From: Pseudomonadota bacterium
GTDB lineage: Bacteria; Pseudomonadota; Alphaproteobacteria; Rhodospirillales; Rhodospirillaceae
Length of the DNA: 16,694 bases
Assembly: GCA_023396465.1 (NCBI GenBank)
Contig: JAEWWF010000249.1
Span: forward strand, 1 to 16,694
Direction of reading: 5' to 3'
Of this stretch, positions 6,520 to 13,498 are shown one piece after another. Position numbers and translations under genes: made by a program. The notes beneath the pieces were generated by a model. That model was not told where the DNA came from, did not search any database, and was given only the letters and a program-made list of their open reading frames with translations. The stretch's first letter is position 1. Every line of letters begins with the position of its first letter.

Positions 6520-6774
6520 TCAGGCGCGGCCTTTGATGACTCGGTATCCTATCAACAGCAGGATCGCGCCCAGAACGGCAATGACCATGCTGCCCAGGTT
6601 GAAGCCGTCCACCCCGCCGAACCCGAGCGCCTGGCCAATGAAGCCGCCGATGACGGCGCCGACGATGCCGATCAGGATGGTGACGATGAAGCCGCCCGGG
6701 TCCTTTCCCGGCATGATCAGCTTGGCGATGGCCCCGGCGATGAGGCCGAAAATGATCCACGCGATGATACCCAA
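6520..6774 (-). CDS. GlsB/YeaQ/YmgE family small membrane protein
   Basis: The 84-residue protein consists of about three membrane segments with glycine-rich turns: IIAWIIFGLIAGAIAKLIMPG, GGFIVTILIGIVGAVIGGFIG, and GSMVIAVLGAILLLIGYRVI. This is the classic pattern of the family once called transglycosylase-associated, induced by stress in several bacteria and of unknown biochemical role. I chose a TTG start at 6774 because AAGGAGG lies five bases upstream and the family normally begins MGIIAW or similar. A longer frame to 6882 and a GTG a few codons earlier lack a ribosome site. It is divergent from the DgoK-like gene and ends at a hairpin shared with the usp gene. Confidence 0.88.
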   Translation of the reverse strand: MGIIAWIIFGLIAGAIAKLIMPGKDPGGFIVTILIGIVGAVIGGFIGQALGFGGVDGFNLGSMVIAVLGAILLLIGYRVIKGRA

Positions 6775-6862
6775 GACACCCTCCTTCACCCTGTGTTGAT
6801 CAGTGACGCGGCACGGCTTTTCGCGCGGGCCGTGTGGTGCTAATAACGCCCCGATCTCCCAC

Positions 6863-6889
6863 CGGGTCCATGACAGTGTCACATCCCCG
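6863..6889. promoter_or_regulatory. Two-part dyad upstream of the DgoK-like gene, candidate operator
   Basis: The centre is TGACA-G-TGTCA (6871-6881), a perfect palindrome. Four bases further out on both sides lie CGGG (6863-6866) and CCCG (6886-6889), giving a symmetric 27-base element. It ends 31 bases before ATG 6921. An extended -10-like TGCTAATAA lies just upstream at 6838-6846, so the dyad would sit downstream of the promoter, where a repressor could block transcription. Confidence 0.4.
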
Positions 6890-6920
6890 GACGGGACAAG
6901 ACCAACGAGTGGAGGAGAGC

Positions 6921-7871
6921 ATGGCGGAGACCGACGCCGCGGCCATCGTCGTCGACTGGGGCGCGAAAAACTTTCGCGCCTGGCTGGTGAATGTCGAGAC
7001 CGGCGAGGTGCAGGGCGAAATCCCCGAGGGACGCGGCATGCGCGACCTCGCCCGCCAGGAACTGCCGGGCTACTGCCGCGCCGTGCTGTCGCGCTGGCGC
7101 GACAACCCGCGCCGGACGGTGCGGCCGCCGGTCTACATGGCCGGCATGGTGGGATCGCAGATCGGCTGGCTGGAAGCGCCGCAACCGGCCCTGCCCCAGG
7201 GGCCGGACGACCTGGCGGCCTGCGTGGTGGAAGTGCCCAACATGCCCGACACCTTCATCGTCCCCGGTGTGCGCGTCGAAGAGGAGGACGGCCGTATCGA
7301 CGTCATGCGCGGCGAGGAGGCGCAGATCTTCGGCGCCCTGTCGCTGACCGACCACAGCGACGCCATCCTCTGCCTGCCCGGCAACCACAGCAAATGGGCC
7401 GAGGCCAAGGGCGGCCGTCTGATCCGCTTCACCACCAACATGACGGGCGAGATCTACAACACCTTGCTCGATCACACCATTCTCGGCAAGCCGGCCGACC
7501 GCAAGGCGCCATGGAACGATGCCGCCTTCGAGCAGGGGCTGGAGCAATCCACCCATGACGGCGGATTGCTCGACCATGTGTTCACCGCCCGCTCCCGCTA
7601 CCTCTACGGTGGGCTGAAGCCGGAACACATCGCGCCGTTCGTCTCCGGTCTGCTGATCGGCCACGAGGTGCGGGCCATGGACGACCATTACCATTCCGGC
7701 GGCCGCGAGGTGCTGCTGGTGTGTTCGGAGGTGCTACGCGGACCCTACCAGCGGGCGCTGACCTACTGCGGCCACGCCACCCGCTACGTCGACGGACGAG
7801 CGGCGACGGTGGCCGGGGTGGCGGCGATCATCCGCCGCCACCGCCAGGGCCTGCCGCCGGCCGAGGGCTGA
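6921..7871 (+). CDS. dgoK: 2-dehydro-3-deoxygalactonokinase-like sugar-acid kinase
   Basis: The 316-residue protein aligns in outline with DgoK along its length. It opens IVVDWGAKNFRAWLV with Asp12. It then has VYMAGMVGSQIGW, a VMRGEEAQIFGA block, CLPGNHSKWAE (G154-W159), TTNMTGEIYNTLLDH, and FVSGLLIGHEV. DgoK phosphorylates 2-keto-3-deoxygalactonate in the De Ley-Doudoroff route of galactose and galactonate breakdown. Start ATG 6921 has GGAGGA at 6911-6916, five bases upstream of the codon measured from GGAGG. Two oddities: the first phosphate motif reads GAKN where family members usually have G(S/T)TN, and GNHSKW replaces the usual GTHxKW. It may therefore be a specialised paralogue. No aldolase or dehydratase adjoins it. 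The TRAP operon nearby may supply a sugar acid. Confidence 0.85.
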   Translation: MAETDAAAIVVDWGAKNFRAWLVNVETGEVQGEIPEGRGMRDLARQELPGYCRAVLSRWRDNPRRTVRPPVYMAGMVGSQIGWLEAPQPALPQGPDDLAACVVEVPNMPDTFIVPGVRVEEEDGRIDVMRGEEAQIFGALSLTDHSDAILCLPGNHSKWAEAKGGRLIRFTTNMTGEIYNTLLDHTILGKPADRKAPWNDAAFEQGLEQSTHDGGLLDHVFTARSRYLYGGLKPEHIAPFVSGLLIGHEVRAMDDHYHSGGREVLLVCSEVLRGPYQRALTYCGHATRYVDGRAATVAGVAAIIRRHRQGLPPAEG

Positions 7872-7874
7872 CCG

Positions 7875-7887
7875 CCGCCCAGGGCGG
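7875..7887. other. Short GC inverted repeat between convergent genes
   Basis: CCGCCC-A-GGGCGG lies four bases after the stop of the kinase gene and 21 bases before the end of the chemoreceptor gene. The gap between the genes is only 37 bases. There is no T run on the plus strand, so it is at best a weak terminator. Confidence 0.3.
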
Positions 7888-7908
7888 AGACGCCGCTCCC
7901 CCTTTCCC

Positions 7909-9963
7909 TCAGGCCGAGCGCACGTCGGCCAGGAAGCGGCGCACCGTCTCGCGCAGCTGGGTGCTGTCGCGGGTGAGGCGTTCCGAGGCGTGCAGCACGC
8001 CCCCGGCCGCCTTGCCCGCCTCGCCCGCCGCCGACGTCACGCCGCCGATGTTGGAGGATACGTCGTTGGCGCCCGCCGACGCCTGACCGATGTTGCGGGC
8101 GATTTCAGCGGTGGCGGCGTTCTGTTCCTCCACCGCCGAGGCGATGGCGGAGGCGGCATGGTCGACATCCCGCACCATGTCGCCGATGGCGGCGATGGCC
8201 TCCACGGCGTGGCCGGTGGCCGTCTGCACGTCGGCGATCTGGCGGCTGATGTCCTCGGTCGCCTTGGCGGTCTGTCCGGCCAGCGCCTTGACCTCGCTCG
8301 CCACGACGGCGAAGCCCTTGCCGGCATCCCCCGCCCGCGCCGCTTCGATGGTGGCATTGAGTGCCAGCAGGTTGGTCTGGTCGGCGATGTCGGCGATCAG
8401 GCTCACCACCTCGCCGATCTTCTGCGCGCTTTCCGCCAGGCGCGATACCACGCCGGCGGTTTCCTCCGCCTGGGCGGCAGCCTTGCGGGTGACGGAACTG
8501 CTCTCGGTGACGCGGCGGCCGATCTCGGTGGAGGACGCATGCAGTTCCTCCGCCGAAGCGGCCACGGTCTCGACGTTGACGCTGGCCTCTTCGGCGGCGG
8601 CGGAGACGGCCAGGGCCTGGCGGCTGGTTTCCTCGGCGATGGCCGACATGGTTTCGGCGGTGCTCTCCAGGTCGCCGGCGGCGGCAGCGACCGTATCCAG
8701 CAGCGACGAGACGACCCGGTCGAAATCGGCGGTCAGGGTTTCGATATGGGCGGCGCGGGCGGCGCGGGCCTCCTGGGCCTCACGCTGCTCCTCGGCCAGA
8801 CGGTCGGCGCGGATCATATGGTCGCGGAACACCTCGACCGCGCGGGCCATGTCGCCCACCTCGTCGGTGCGATCGAGGCCGGCCGGCACCATGGAAGTAT
8901 CCCCCTCGGCGAGCGATGCCATTTCCTGTGTCAGCGCGCGGACCGGACCGACGATGCCCCGCACGATGACCGTCACCAGCACCAGCGTCGCTGCGATGAA
9001 ACCCAGAGAGACCAGCAGGGTGACGGTAAAGCCGGTGCGAGCCGTGGCGGCCAGATACTCCAACTGGGCGATCAGATCGGCGGCAATGCGGTCTTCCACC
9101 TGCTTCATCAGGTCGATACGGGCGGTGGTGGTCTTGAACCAGACCGGGGCCTCGACGCCCGCGGTGGATCCGCCCATGCTTTCGACGCCGACCCGCCGCA
9201 TGCGGTCAACCTCCTGCGTCACCGGGTTGCGGGCGACGGCCGTAGCGGCCTCCCTCCAGGCGTCGGTGGCGAAGGTCTCGAAAGTGGCAATGAACGCCTG
9301 CTGCGCCCCCTGAAGGGCAATGAACCGTTCGTGCAGGGCCGGCGCGAAGGCGCCGGCGCCGAATCCGGCCGATCCGGTGGCGCGTTCGATGCCGGCCCGC
9401 TCCTTGGCTTGCAGCCAGCCGACATAGGCGGCGACCCCGCGCGTCACCTCGGCATTGGTGGAGACCACGCCCATGCGGCCGATCACCTCCAGGTTGGCGG
9501 CGATGGTGGCGGTATACCAGGCGATGACGCTCGGGACATCGGTGGTGCCGTCGTCGGCGCCGCCACGGGTGGTCGCCAGTTCGCCCAGACGCCGATCCAG
9601 GGTATCCACCTGCGCCAGCAAAACGCGGTCGGCGCTGGCACTGCGCAGCTCCGTCAGGTGCAACCGCAATGCCGCCAGGGCGCCATCCGACAGCCGCCGC
9701 TGATCGTCCAGCAGCGTGCGGAAGGTATCGTCCCGCGATGCCAGATAGCCGGAGGTCGCGCCCCGCTCCTTTTGCAGTTCATGGACCACGGCGGAAATAG
9801 CCGGCGCCACGCCCGACACCTGACGGAGCGCGGCGGTCTCCATCATGCCCTGGTAGGAGCGGTTGAGCTGCATCGCCGCGAAGACCAGCAGCCCCAGAAT
9901 GGGCACCAGGACGGCGACGGCGATACGAGTGCGGATGCGTCCGCGCGACATCAGTGACAGCAT
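7909..9963 (-). CDS. Methyl-accepting chemotaxis protein with NIT sensor domain
   Basis: The 684-residue receptor has a first membrane segment at about residues 13-32. A periplasmic NIT domain follows (about 50-300) with both signatures, LQKERGATSGYL (63-74) and LQAKERAGIER (184-194). The second membrane segment is about 311-335, then HAMP (336-390) and a signalling domain whose hairpin tip reads ADQTNLLALNATIEAARAG (527-545). NIT domains are named for nitrate and nitrite sensing, but other members have different or unknown ligands. ATG 9963 follows AAGGGGAA. The frame stays open upstream to 10752, but that stretch is antisense to greB and not receptor-like. No CheW/CheY genes or C-terminal CheR pentapeptide are seen. 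It is transcribed away from greB. Confidence 0.93.
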   Translation of the reverse strand: MLSLMSRGRIRTRIAVAVLVPILGLLVFAAMQLNRSYQGMMETAALRQVSGVAPAISAVVHELQKERGATSGYLASRDDTFRTLLDDQRRLSDGALAALRLHLTELRSASADRVLLAQVDTLDRRLGELATTRGGADDGTTDVPSVIAWYTATIAANLEVIGRMGVVSTNAEVTRGVAAYVGWLQAKERAGIERATGSAGFGAGAFAPALHERFIALQGAQQAFIATFETFATDAWREAATAVARNPVTQEVDRMRRVGVESMGGSTAGVEAPVWFKTTTARIDLMKQVEDRIAADLIAQLEYLAATARTGFTVTLLVSLGFIAATLVLVTVIVRGIVGPVRALTQEMASLAEGDTSMVPAGLDRTDEVGDMARAVEVFRDHMIRADRLAEEQREAQEARAARAAHIETLTADFDRVVSSLLDTVAAAAGDLESTAETMSAIAEETSRQALAVSAAAEEASVNVETVAASAEELHASSTEIGRRVTESSSVTRKAAAQAEETAGVVSRLAESAQKIGEVVSLIADIADQTNLLALNATIEAARAGDAGKGFAVVASEVKALAGQTAKATEDISRQIADVQTATGHAVEAIAAIGDMVRDVDHAASAIASAVEEQNAATAEIARNIGQASAGANDVSSNIGGVTSAAGEAGKAAGGVLHASERLTRDSTQLRETVRRFLADVRSA

Positions 9964-10008
9964 GACGTTCCCCTTAGGCTTGCGACGGCAGCCGGCCGAC
10001 GCAGCATG

Positions 10009-10018
10009 CAACCGGTTG
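10009..10018. promoter_or_regulatory. Perfect 10-base palindrome in the chemoreceptor leader
   Basis: CAACCGGTTG is a complete palindrome 45 bases before the chemoreceptor start. It lies in the leader predicted from the candidate promoter at 10069-10097 and could be a regulator site, but no regulator family is indicated. Confidence 0.25.
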
Positions 10019-10068
10019 ATCCGGCGCAATTTGACTTTGGACAGGAGTACCCACCCAACCCTTGCGGA

Positions 10069-10097
10069 ATCATGAACCGCTTGCGTCCCGCGGTCAA
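10069..10097 (-). promoter_or_regulatory. Candidate promoter of the chemoreceptor gene
   Basis: On the minus strand TTGACC (10097-10092) is followed after exactly 17 bases by CATGAT (10074-10069): five of six and four of six matches to the sigma-70 consensus. The untranslated leader would be about 100 bases. I see no sigma-28 flagellar promoter pattern in this gap. Confidence 0.35.
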
Positions 10098-10149
10098 TTT
10101 GCGGCAGTACGGGCGCCACAATCACGCCAGACGAGGGAGCGACTCGCCG

Positions 10150-10686
10150 ATGGCCACCCGCCAAGACGATGATGACGACGACGATGACGGCACCCCCCTC
10201 CCCGCCGGTGGCAAATTCTATATGACGCCGGCCGGGCACAAGGCTTTGCTCGACGAGTTGAACCACATCTGGCGCGACCGCCGGCCGGAGGTGGTGCGGG
10301 TGGTGGAATGGGCCGCCAGCCTGGGCGACCGCAGTGAGAACGCCGACTACATCGAAGGCAAGCGGGAACTGCGCCGCCTCGACAAGCGCATCCGTTTCCT
10401 GCGCAAGCGGCTGGACAACGCCCTGGTGGTCGATCCGTCGGCGCAGACCGACAGAAGCCGGGTCTATTTCGGCGCCACCGTCACCTATGTGAACAGCCGC
10501 GACGAGGAACGCACCGTCACCATCGTCGGCGTCGATGAAGCCGACCTCAACGCCGGCAAGATCAACTGGCTGTCGCCGGTGGCCCGCGCCCTGCTGAAGG
10601 CGCAGGTGGGCGACGAGGTGGACGTGCGCACCCCGACCGCCGTCGAGGTGCTGGAGGTGTTGAAGATTTCCTATCCCGGCGCTTGA
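10150..10686 (+). CDS. greB: Transcript cleavage factor GreB with acidic N-terminal tail
   Basis: The 178-residue protein is a GreA/GreB-type factor that enters the RNA polymerase secondary channel and restarts backtracked complexes by stimulating RNA cleavage. The coiled-coil tip reads SLGDRSENADY with the two metal-holding acidic residues at Asp60 and Glu63, equivalent to Asp41 and Glu44 of E. coli GreB. The WAASLGDRSENADY context and the basic patch KRIRFLRKRLDN favour GreB over GreA. The C-terminal FKBP-like domain contains VYFGATVTYVN and LSPVARALLKAQVGDEV. The oddity is an N-terminal extension of about 19 residues with eight consecutive Asp (residues 6-13). ATG 10150 is preceded by GAGGGAG at a rather long distance. 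An in-frame upstream extension to 10006 is unlikely. Confidence 0.9.
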   Translation: MATRQDDDDDDDDGTPLPAGGKFYMTPAGHKALLDELNHIWRDRRPEVVRVVEWAASLGDRSENADYIEGKRELRRLDKRIRFLRKRLDNALVVDPSAQTDRSRVYFGATVTYVNSRDEERTVTIVGVDEADLNAGKINWLSPVARALLKAQVGDEVDVRTPTAVEVLEVLKISYPGA

Positions 10687-10750
10687 GTTCGGCCCGGAAA
10701 CCCGACACTCTCGGAGCATCCTGTCAAACAAATACAACGGGAGCTTCCGC

Positions 10751-11794
10751 ATGGACGTCGTGTTTTCCGAACTGCACGCCTTGCAGAACGGCGCCTATGA
10801 ACTGATCGGCGGACAGATGCAGCCGCCGGTGGAAAAGCCGGAGCGGGCGGAGACCGTGCGCGCCGCCGTGGAGGCCGCCGGCTTCGGGCCGCTGCTGGCG
10901 CCCGACAGCTTTCCCGACGCCGCCCTCACCCGCGTCCATACGCCGGAGTTCGTGGAGTTCCTGCGCACCGCCTGGGACCGCTGGATCGACGCCCACGGCC
11001 CCTACGACGCCCTGCCGCTCAACTGGCCGGTGCGGACCATGCGGCAGAAGATTCCCGAGGCCATCGACGGGCTGCTGAGCTACTACTCCCTCGACGCCGG
11101 CACGCCGATCACCGCCGGCACCTGGCGGGCCGCCCGCGCCTCCGCCGACGTGGCGCTGACCGCCGCCCGGCTGGTGCAGCAGGGTAAGCGCCACGCCTTC
11201 GCCCTGTGCCGGCCGCCGGGCCACCATGCGGCGGCGGACCTCTATGGCGGTTACTGCTTCCTCAACAACGCCGCCATCGCCGCCCAGTACCTGCGCGACC
11301 AGGGCGCCGGCAAGGTGGCGGTGCTGGATGTCGACTATCATCACGGCAACGGCACCCAGGCGATCTTCTACGACCGCCCCGACGTGCTGTTCCTGTCGCT
11401 GCACGCAGACCCATTGCAGGAATATCCGTTCTTCCTCGGCTATGCCGACGAGACAGGCAGCGGTGCCGGCGAGGGCTTCACCGTCAACTATCCCATGCGC
11501 TGGGGCACCAGCTGGAGCACCGGCTATGCCGAGGCGCTCGACGACGCCTGCCGCCGCATCAAGGCGTTCGGCGCCGATGTGGTGGTGGTGAGCCTGGGCG
11601 TCGACACCTACGAGAACGACCCCATCAGCCACTTCAAGCTCGCCACCCCCGACTATAGCCGCATGGGCGAGTGCATCGGCCGCATGGGCCTGCCGACCCT
11701 GTTCGTGATGGAAGGCGGCTACGCGGTGGCCGCCCTCGGCGACAACGTGGTCAACACACTCACCGGCTACCTCAGCACCGCTGTCGCGGCGTGA
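10751..11794 (+). CDS. Acetylpolyamine amidohydrolase / histone deacetylase family protein
   Basis: This 347-residue zinc hydrolase shows all the family's catalytic features: RPPGHHA with His158-His159, DVDYHHGNGTQ with zinc ligands Asp195 and His197, the third ligand Asp285 in SLGVDTYENDP, and Tyr324 in MEGGYA. The numbering and length agree closely with Mycoplana ramosa acetylpolyamine amidohydrolase (341 residues). The segment SYYSLDAGTPITAGTW (110-125) is also common in that group. The likely reaction is deacetylation of acetylpolyamines or another small acetylated amine in the cytoplasm. Bacterial members annotated only as histone deacetylase-like could have other substrates. It lies 64 bases after greB with a GGGAG before the ATG, and ends at a strong terminator. 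No polyamine genes are adjacent. Confidence 0.9.
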   Translation: MDVVFSELHALQNGAYELIGGQMQPPVEKPERAETVRAAVEAAGFGPLLAPDSFPDAALTRVHTPEFVEFLRTAWDRWIDAHGPYDALPLNWPVRTMRQKIPEAIDGLLSYYSLDAGTPITAGTWRAARASADVALTAARLVQQGKRHAFALCRPPGHHAAADLYGGYCFLNNAAIAAQYLRDQGAGKVAVLDVDYHHGNGTQAIFYDRPDVLFLSLHADPLQEYPFFLGYADETGSGAGEGFTVNYPMRWGTSWSTGYAEALDDACRRIKAFGADVVVVSLGVDTYENDPISHFKLATPDYSRMGECIGRMGLPTLFVMEGGYAVAALGDNVVNTLTGYLSTAVAA

Positions 11795-11811
11795 GGGAAG
11801 GCGGCAACGGA

Positions 11812-11844
11812 ACCGGGGCCGGCGAGAGGATCGCCGGCCCCGGT
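11812..11844. terminator. Strong intrinsic terminator after the amidohydrolase gene
   Basis: ACCGGGGCCGGCGA (11812-11825) and TCGCCGGCCCCGGT (11831-11844) form a perfect 14-base-pair stem with the loop GAGGA. CTTCGCTTCT follows on the plus strand as a moderately U-rich tail. It lies 17 bases after the amidohydrolase stop and 28 bases before the end of smpB, so it can also stop the smpB transcript. Confidence 0.85.
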
Positions 11845-11872
11845 CTTCGCTTCTGGCGCCCGCGTCGGAGGG

Positions 11873-12361
11873 TCAGCCCTTGTCGCGCAGGATGCGGGCC
11901 TTCTGGCGGTCCCAATCGCGCTTCTTCACCGACTGGCGCTTGTCGACCACGTTCTTGCCCTTGGCCAGCCCCAGTTGCACCTTCGCCAAGCCGCGTTGAT
12001 TGAAGTACAGCGACAGCGGCACGATGGTCATGCCGTCCTTGGCCACCGCCATGTTCAGGCGGTTCAACTCTCGCTTGTGCAGCAGCAACTTACGCTTGCG
12101 CCGCTCCTCATGACCGAAGGTCTTGCTACCGGCGTAGGAGGCAATGTAGCTGTTGATGAGCACCAGCTCGCCGCCCTGGGGGGCGGCGAAGCTCTCGGCG
12201 ATGTTGGCACGGCCCAGGCGCAGGCTCTTGACCTCCGAGCCCATGAGCACGAGGCCCGCCTCGACCGTGTCGACGATCTCGTAGTTGTGGCGGGCCTTGC
12301 GGTTCTGGGCGACGGTGCCGTGACTGATCAGCGCGCTTTTGGGGTTTTCTTTTTTTGCCAT
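11873..12361 (-). CDS. smpB: SsrA-binding protein SmpB
   Basis: The 162-residue protein carries the SmpB hallmarks in order: NRKARHNYEIVDTVEAGLVLMGSEVKSLR with the conserved GSEVKSLR, then ANIAESFA, HEERRKRKLLLHKREL, and the C-terminal tail KKRDWDRQKARILRD. SmpB binds tmRNA and brings it to stalled ribosomes; the basic tail enters the empty mRNA channel. The gene starts four bases after the dapA stop on the same strand, so both are probably co-transcribed. The region before its ATG (inside the end of dapA) has no clear Shine-Dalgarno, suggesting translational coupling. The second to sixth codons contain an A-rich run (GCAAAAAAAGAAAA). No ssrA gene is seen in the window. Confidence 0.96.
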   Translation of the reverse strand: MAKKENPKSALISHGTVAQNRKARHNYEIVDTVEAGLVLMGSEVKSLRLGRANIAESFAAPQGGELVLINSYIASYAGSKTFGHEERRKRKLLLHKRELNRLNMAVAKDGMTIVPLSLYFNQRGLAKVQLGLAKGKNVVDKRQSVKKRDWDRQKARILRDKG

Positions 12362-12365
12362 GACG

Positions 12366-13241
12366 TCAGTTGATAATGCCGGCGCTCACCATGGCGTTGC
12401 GCACGCGTTCCTTGGTGGCTTCGGACACCTCGACCAGCGGCAGCTTGACCGTTCCGTCGCACTTGCCGAGCAGGCTGGCGGCGTACTTCACCGGGCCGGG
12501 GCTGGTTTCGACGAACATGGCATCGTGCAGCGGCATCAGCCGGTCGCGGATGGCGAAGCAGGTTTCCAGATCGCCACGCTGCCAGGCCTCGTGCATCTGG
12601 GCGCACAGCTTCGGCGCCACGTTGGAGGTGACGGAGATGCAGCCGTGGCCGCCCTGGGCCAGGAAGGCCGTGGCGGTGGCATCCTCGCCCGACAGCTGGC
12701 AGAAGTCCGGCCCGAGGGCGACGCGGGTCTTCAGCGGCCGCACCAGATCGGCGGTCGCGTCCTTGACGCCGACGATGTTGGGCAGCTTGGCCAGCCGCGC
12801 CATGGTGTCGACGCTCATGTCGACGACACTGCGGCCGGGGATGTTGTAGATGACGACGGGAATATCCACCGCATCATGGATGGCCTTGTAATGCTGGTAC
12901 AGGCCTTCCTGCGTCGGCTTGTTGTAGTAGGGCGTCACCACCAGGGCGGCATCGGCGCCGGCATCCTTGGCGCGGCGGGTCAGCCAGATGGCTTCATCGG
13001 TGGAATTGGAGCCGGTGCCGGCGATGACGGGCGCTTTGCCACCGGCCGCTTCGACGCACAGGGAGATCACGCGGGCATGATCCTCATGCAGCACCGTCGG
13101 CGATTCGCCGGTCGTGCCCATGGGCACGACGCCGTGAATGCCTTCGGCGATCTGCCATGCCACGAATTCCTGGAACGCCTTCTCGTCGACCTTGCCGTCG
13201 CGGAAGGGCGTGATGAGCGCGGTGATGCACCCCTTGAACAT
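12366..13241 (-). CDS. dapA: 4-hydroxy-tetrahydrodipicolinate synthase DapA
   Basis: The 291-residue protein is a full-length DHDPS/NAL-family aldolase. Motifs are MGTTGESPTV with Thr43-Thr44, VVTPYYNKP with Tyr106, VVIYNIPGR with Tyr132 and Arg137, and IVGVKDA with the Schiff-base Lys160. Arg137 after GxxYN-IPG is the position that binds the substrate carboxylate in true DapA. The enzyme condenses pyruvate with aspartate semialdehyde for lysine and diaminopimelate. I chose ATG 13241 (GGAGC upstream, usual family start) over the GTG at 13259. The dapA-smpB order, frequent in alphaproteobacteria, supports DapA over a keto-deoxy sugar-acid aldolase of the same superfamily, although a kinase of that pathway lies about 5 kb away. 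Confidence 0.94.
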   Translation of the reverse strand: MFKGCITALITPFRDGKVDEKAFQEFVAWQIAEGIHGVVPMGTTGESPTVLHEDHARVISLCVEAAGGKAPVIAGTGSNSTDEAIWLTRRAKDAGADAALVVTPYYNKPTQEGLYQHYKAIHDAVDIPVVIYNIPGRSVVDMSVDTMARLAKLPNIVGVKDATADLVRPLKTRVALGPDFCQLSGEDATATAFLAQGGHGCISVTSNVAPKLCAQMHEAWQRGDLETCFAIRDRLMPLHDAMFVETSPGPVKYAASLLGKCDGTVKLPLVEVSEATKERVRNAMVSAGIIN

Positions 13242-13498
13242 GTCTTGCTCCGTGCGCACGCGATAAGCCGTGAAAAGATGATGAAACTAGACGGCCCGCC
13301 GGCTCGCCGCAAGCATCCATGTTACCGGATCGTCATCCCCGCCATCACCGCATCCTGTTGCCGGTGGCGCGGGTTCTATGCGAAAGTTCGGGCGGATGGG
13401 ACCCGGGCATCGGATGAGGCCGAGAAAGGCATCCTCCGCCGGTCGCTCTACCCAGGCAAGCCCCTGAATTCGCAAACGCTTTCGCTGTCGAGGTCAAG

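Noticed and set aside
7990..9957. 655-codon open frame on the plus strand
   Set aside because: Antisense to the chemoreceptor; the translation is Gly/Asp/His-rich without any domain.
9964..10752. Upstream 263-codon extension of the chemoreceptor frame on the minus strand
   Set aside because: It is antisense to greB, has low-complexity Gly/Val/Asp composition, and the receptor's own start, ribosome site and first membrane segment begin at 9963.
12366..13241. Reading dapA as a 2-keto-3-deoxy sugar-acid aldolase serving the nearby DgoK-like kinase
   Set aside because: Arg137 after the YNIPG motif and linkage to smpB point to true DapA. The kinase is about 5 kb away in another transcription unit.
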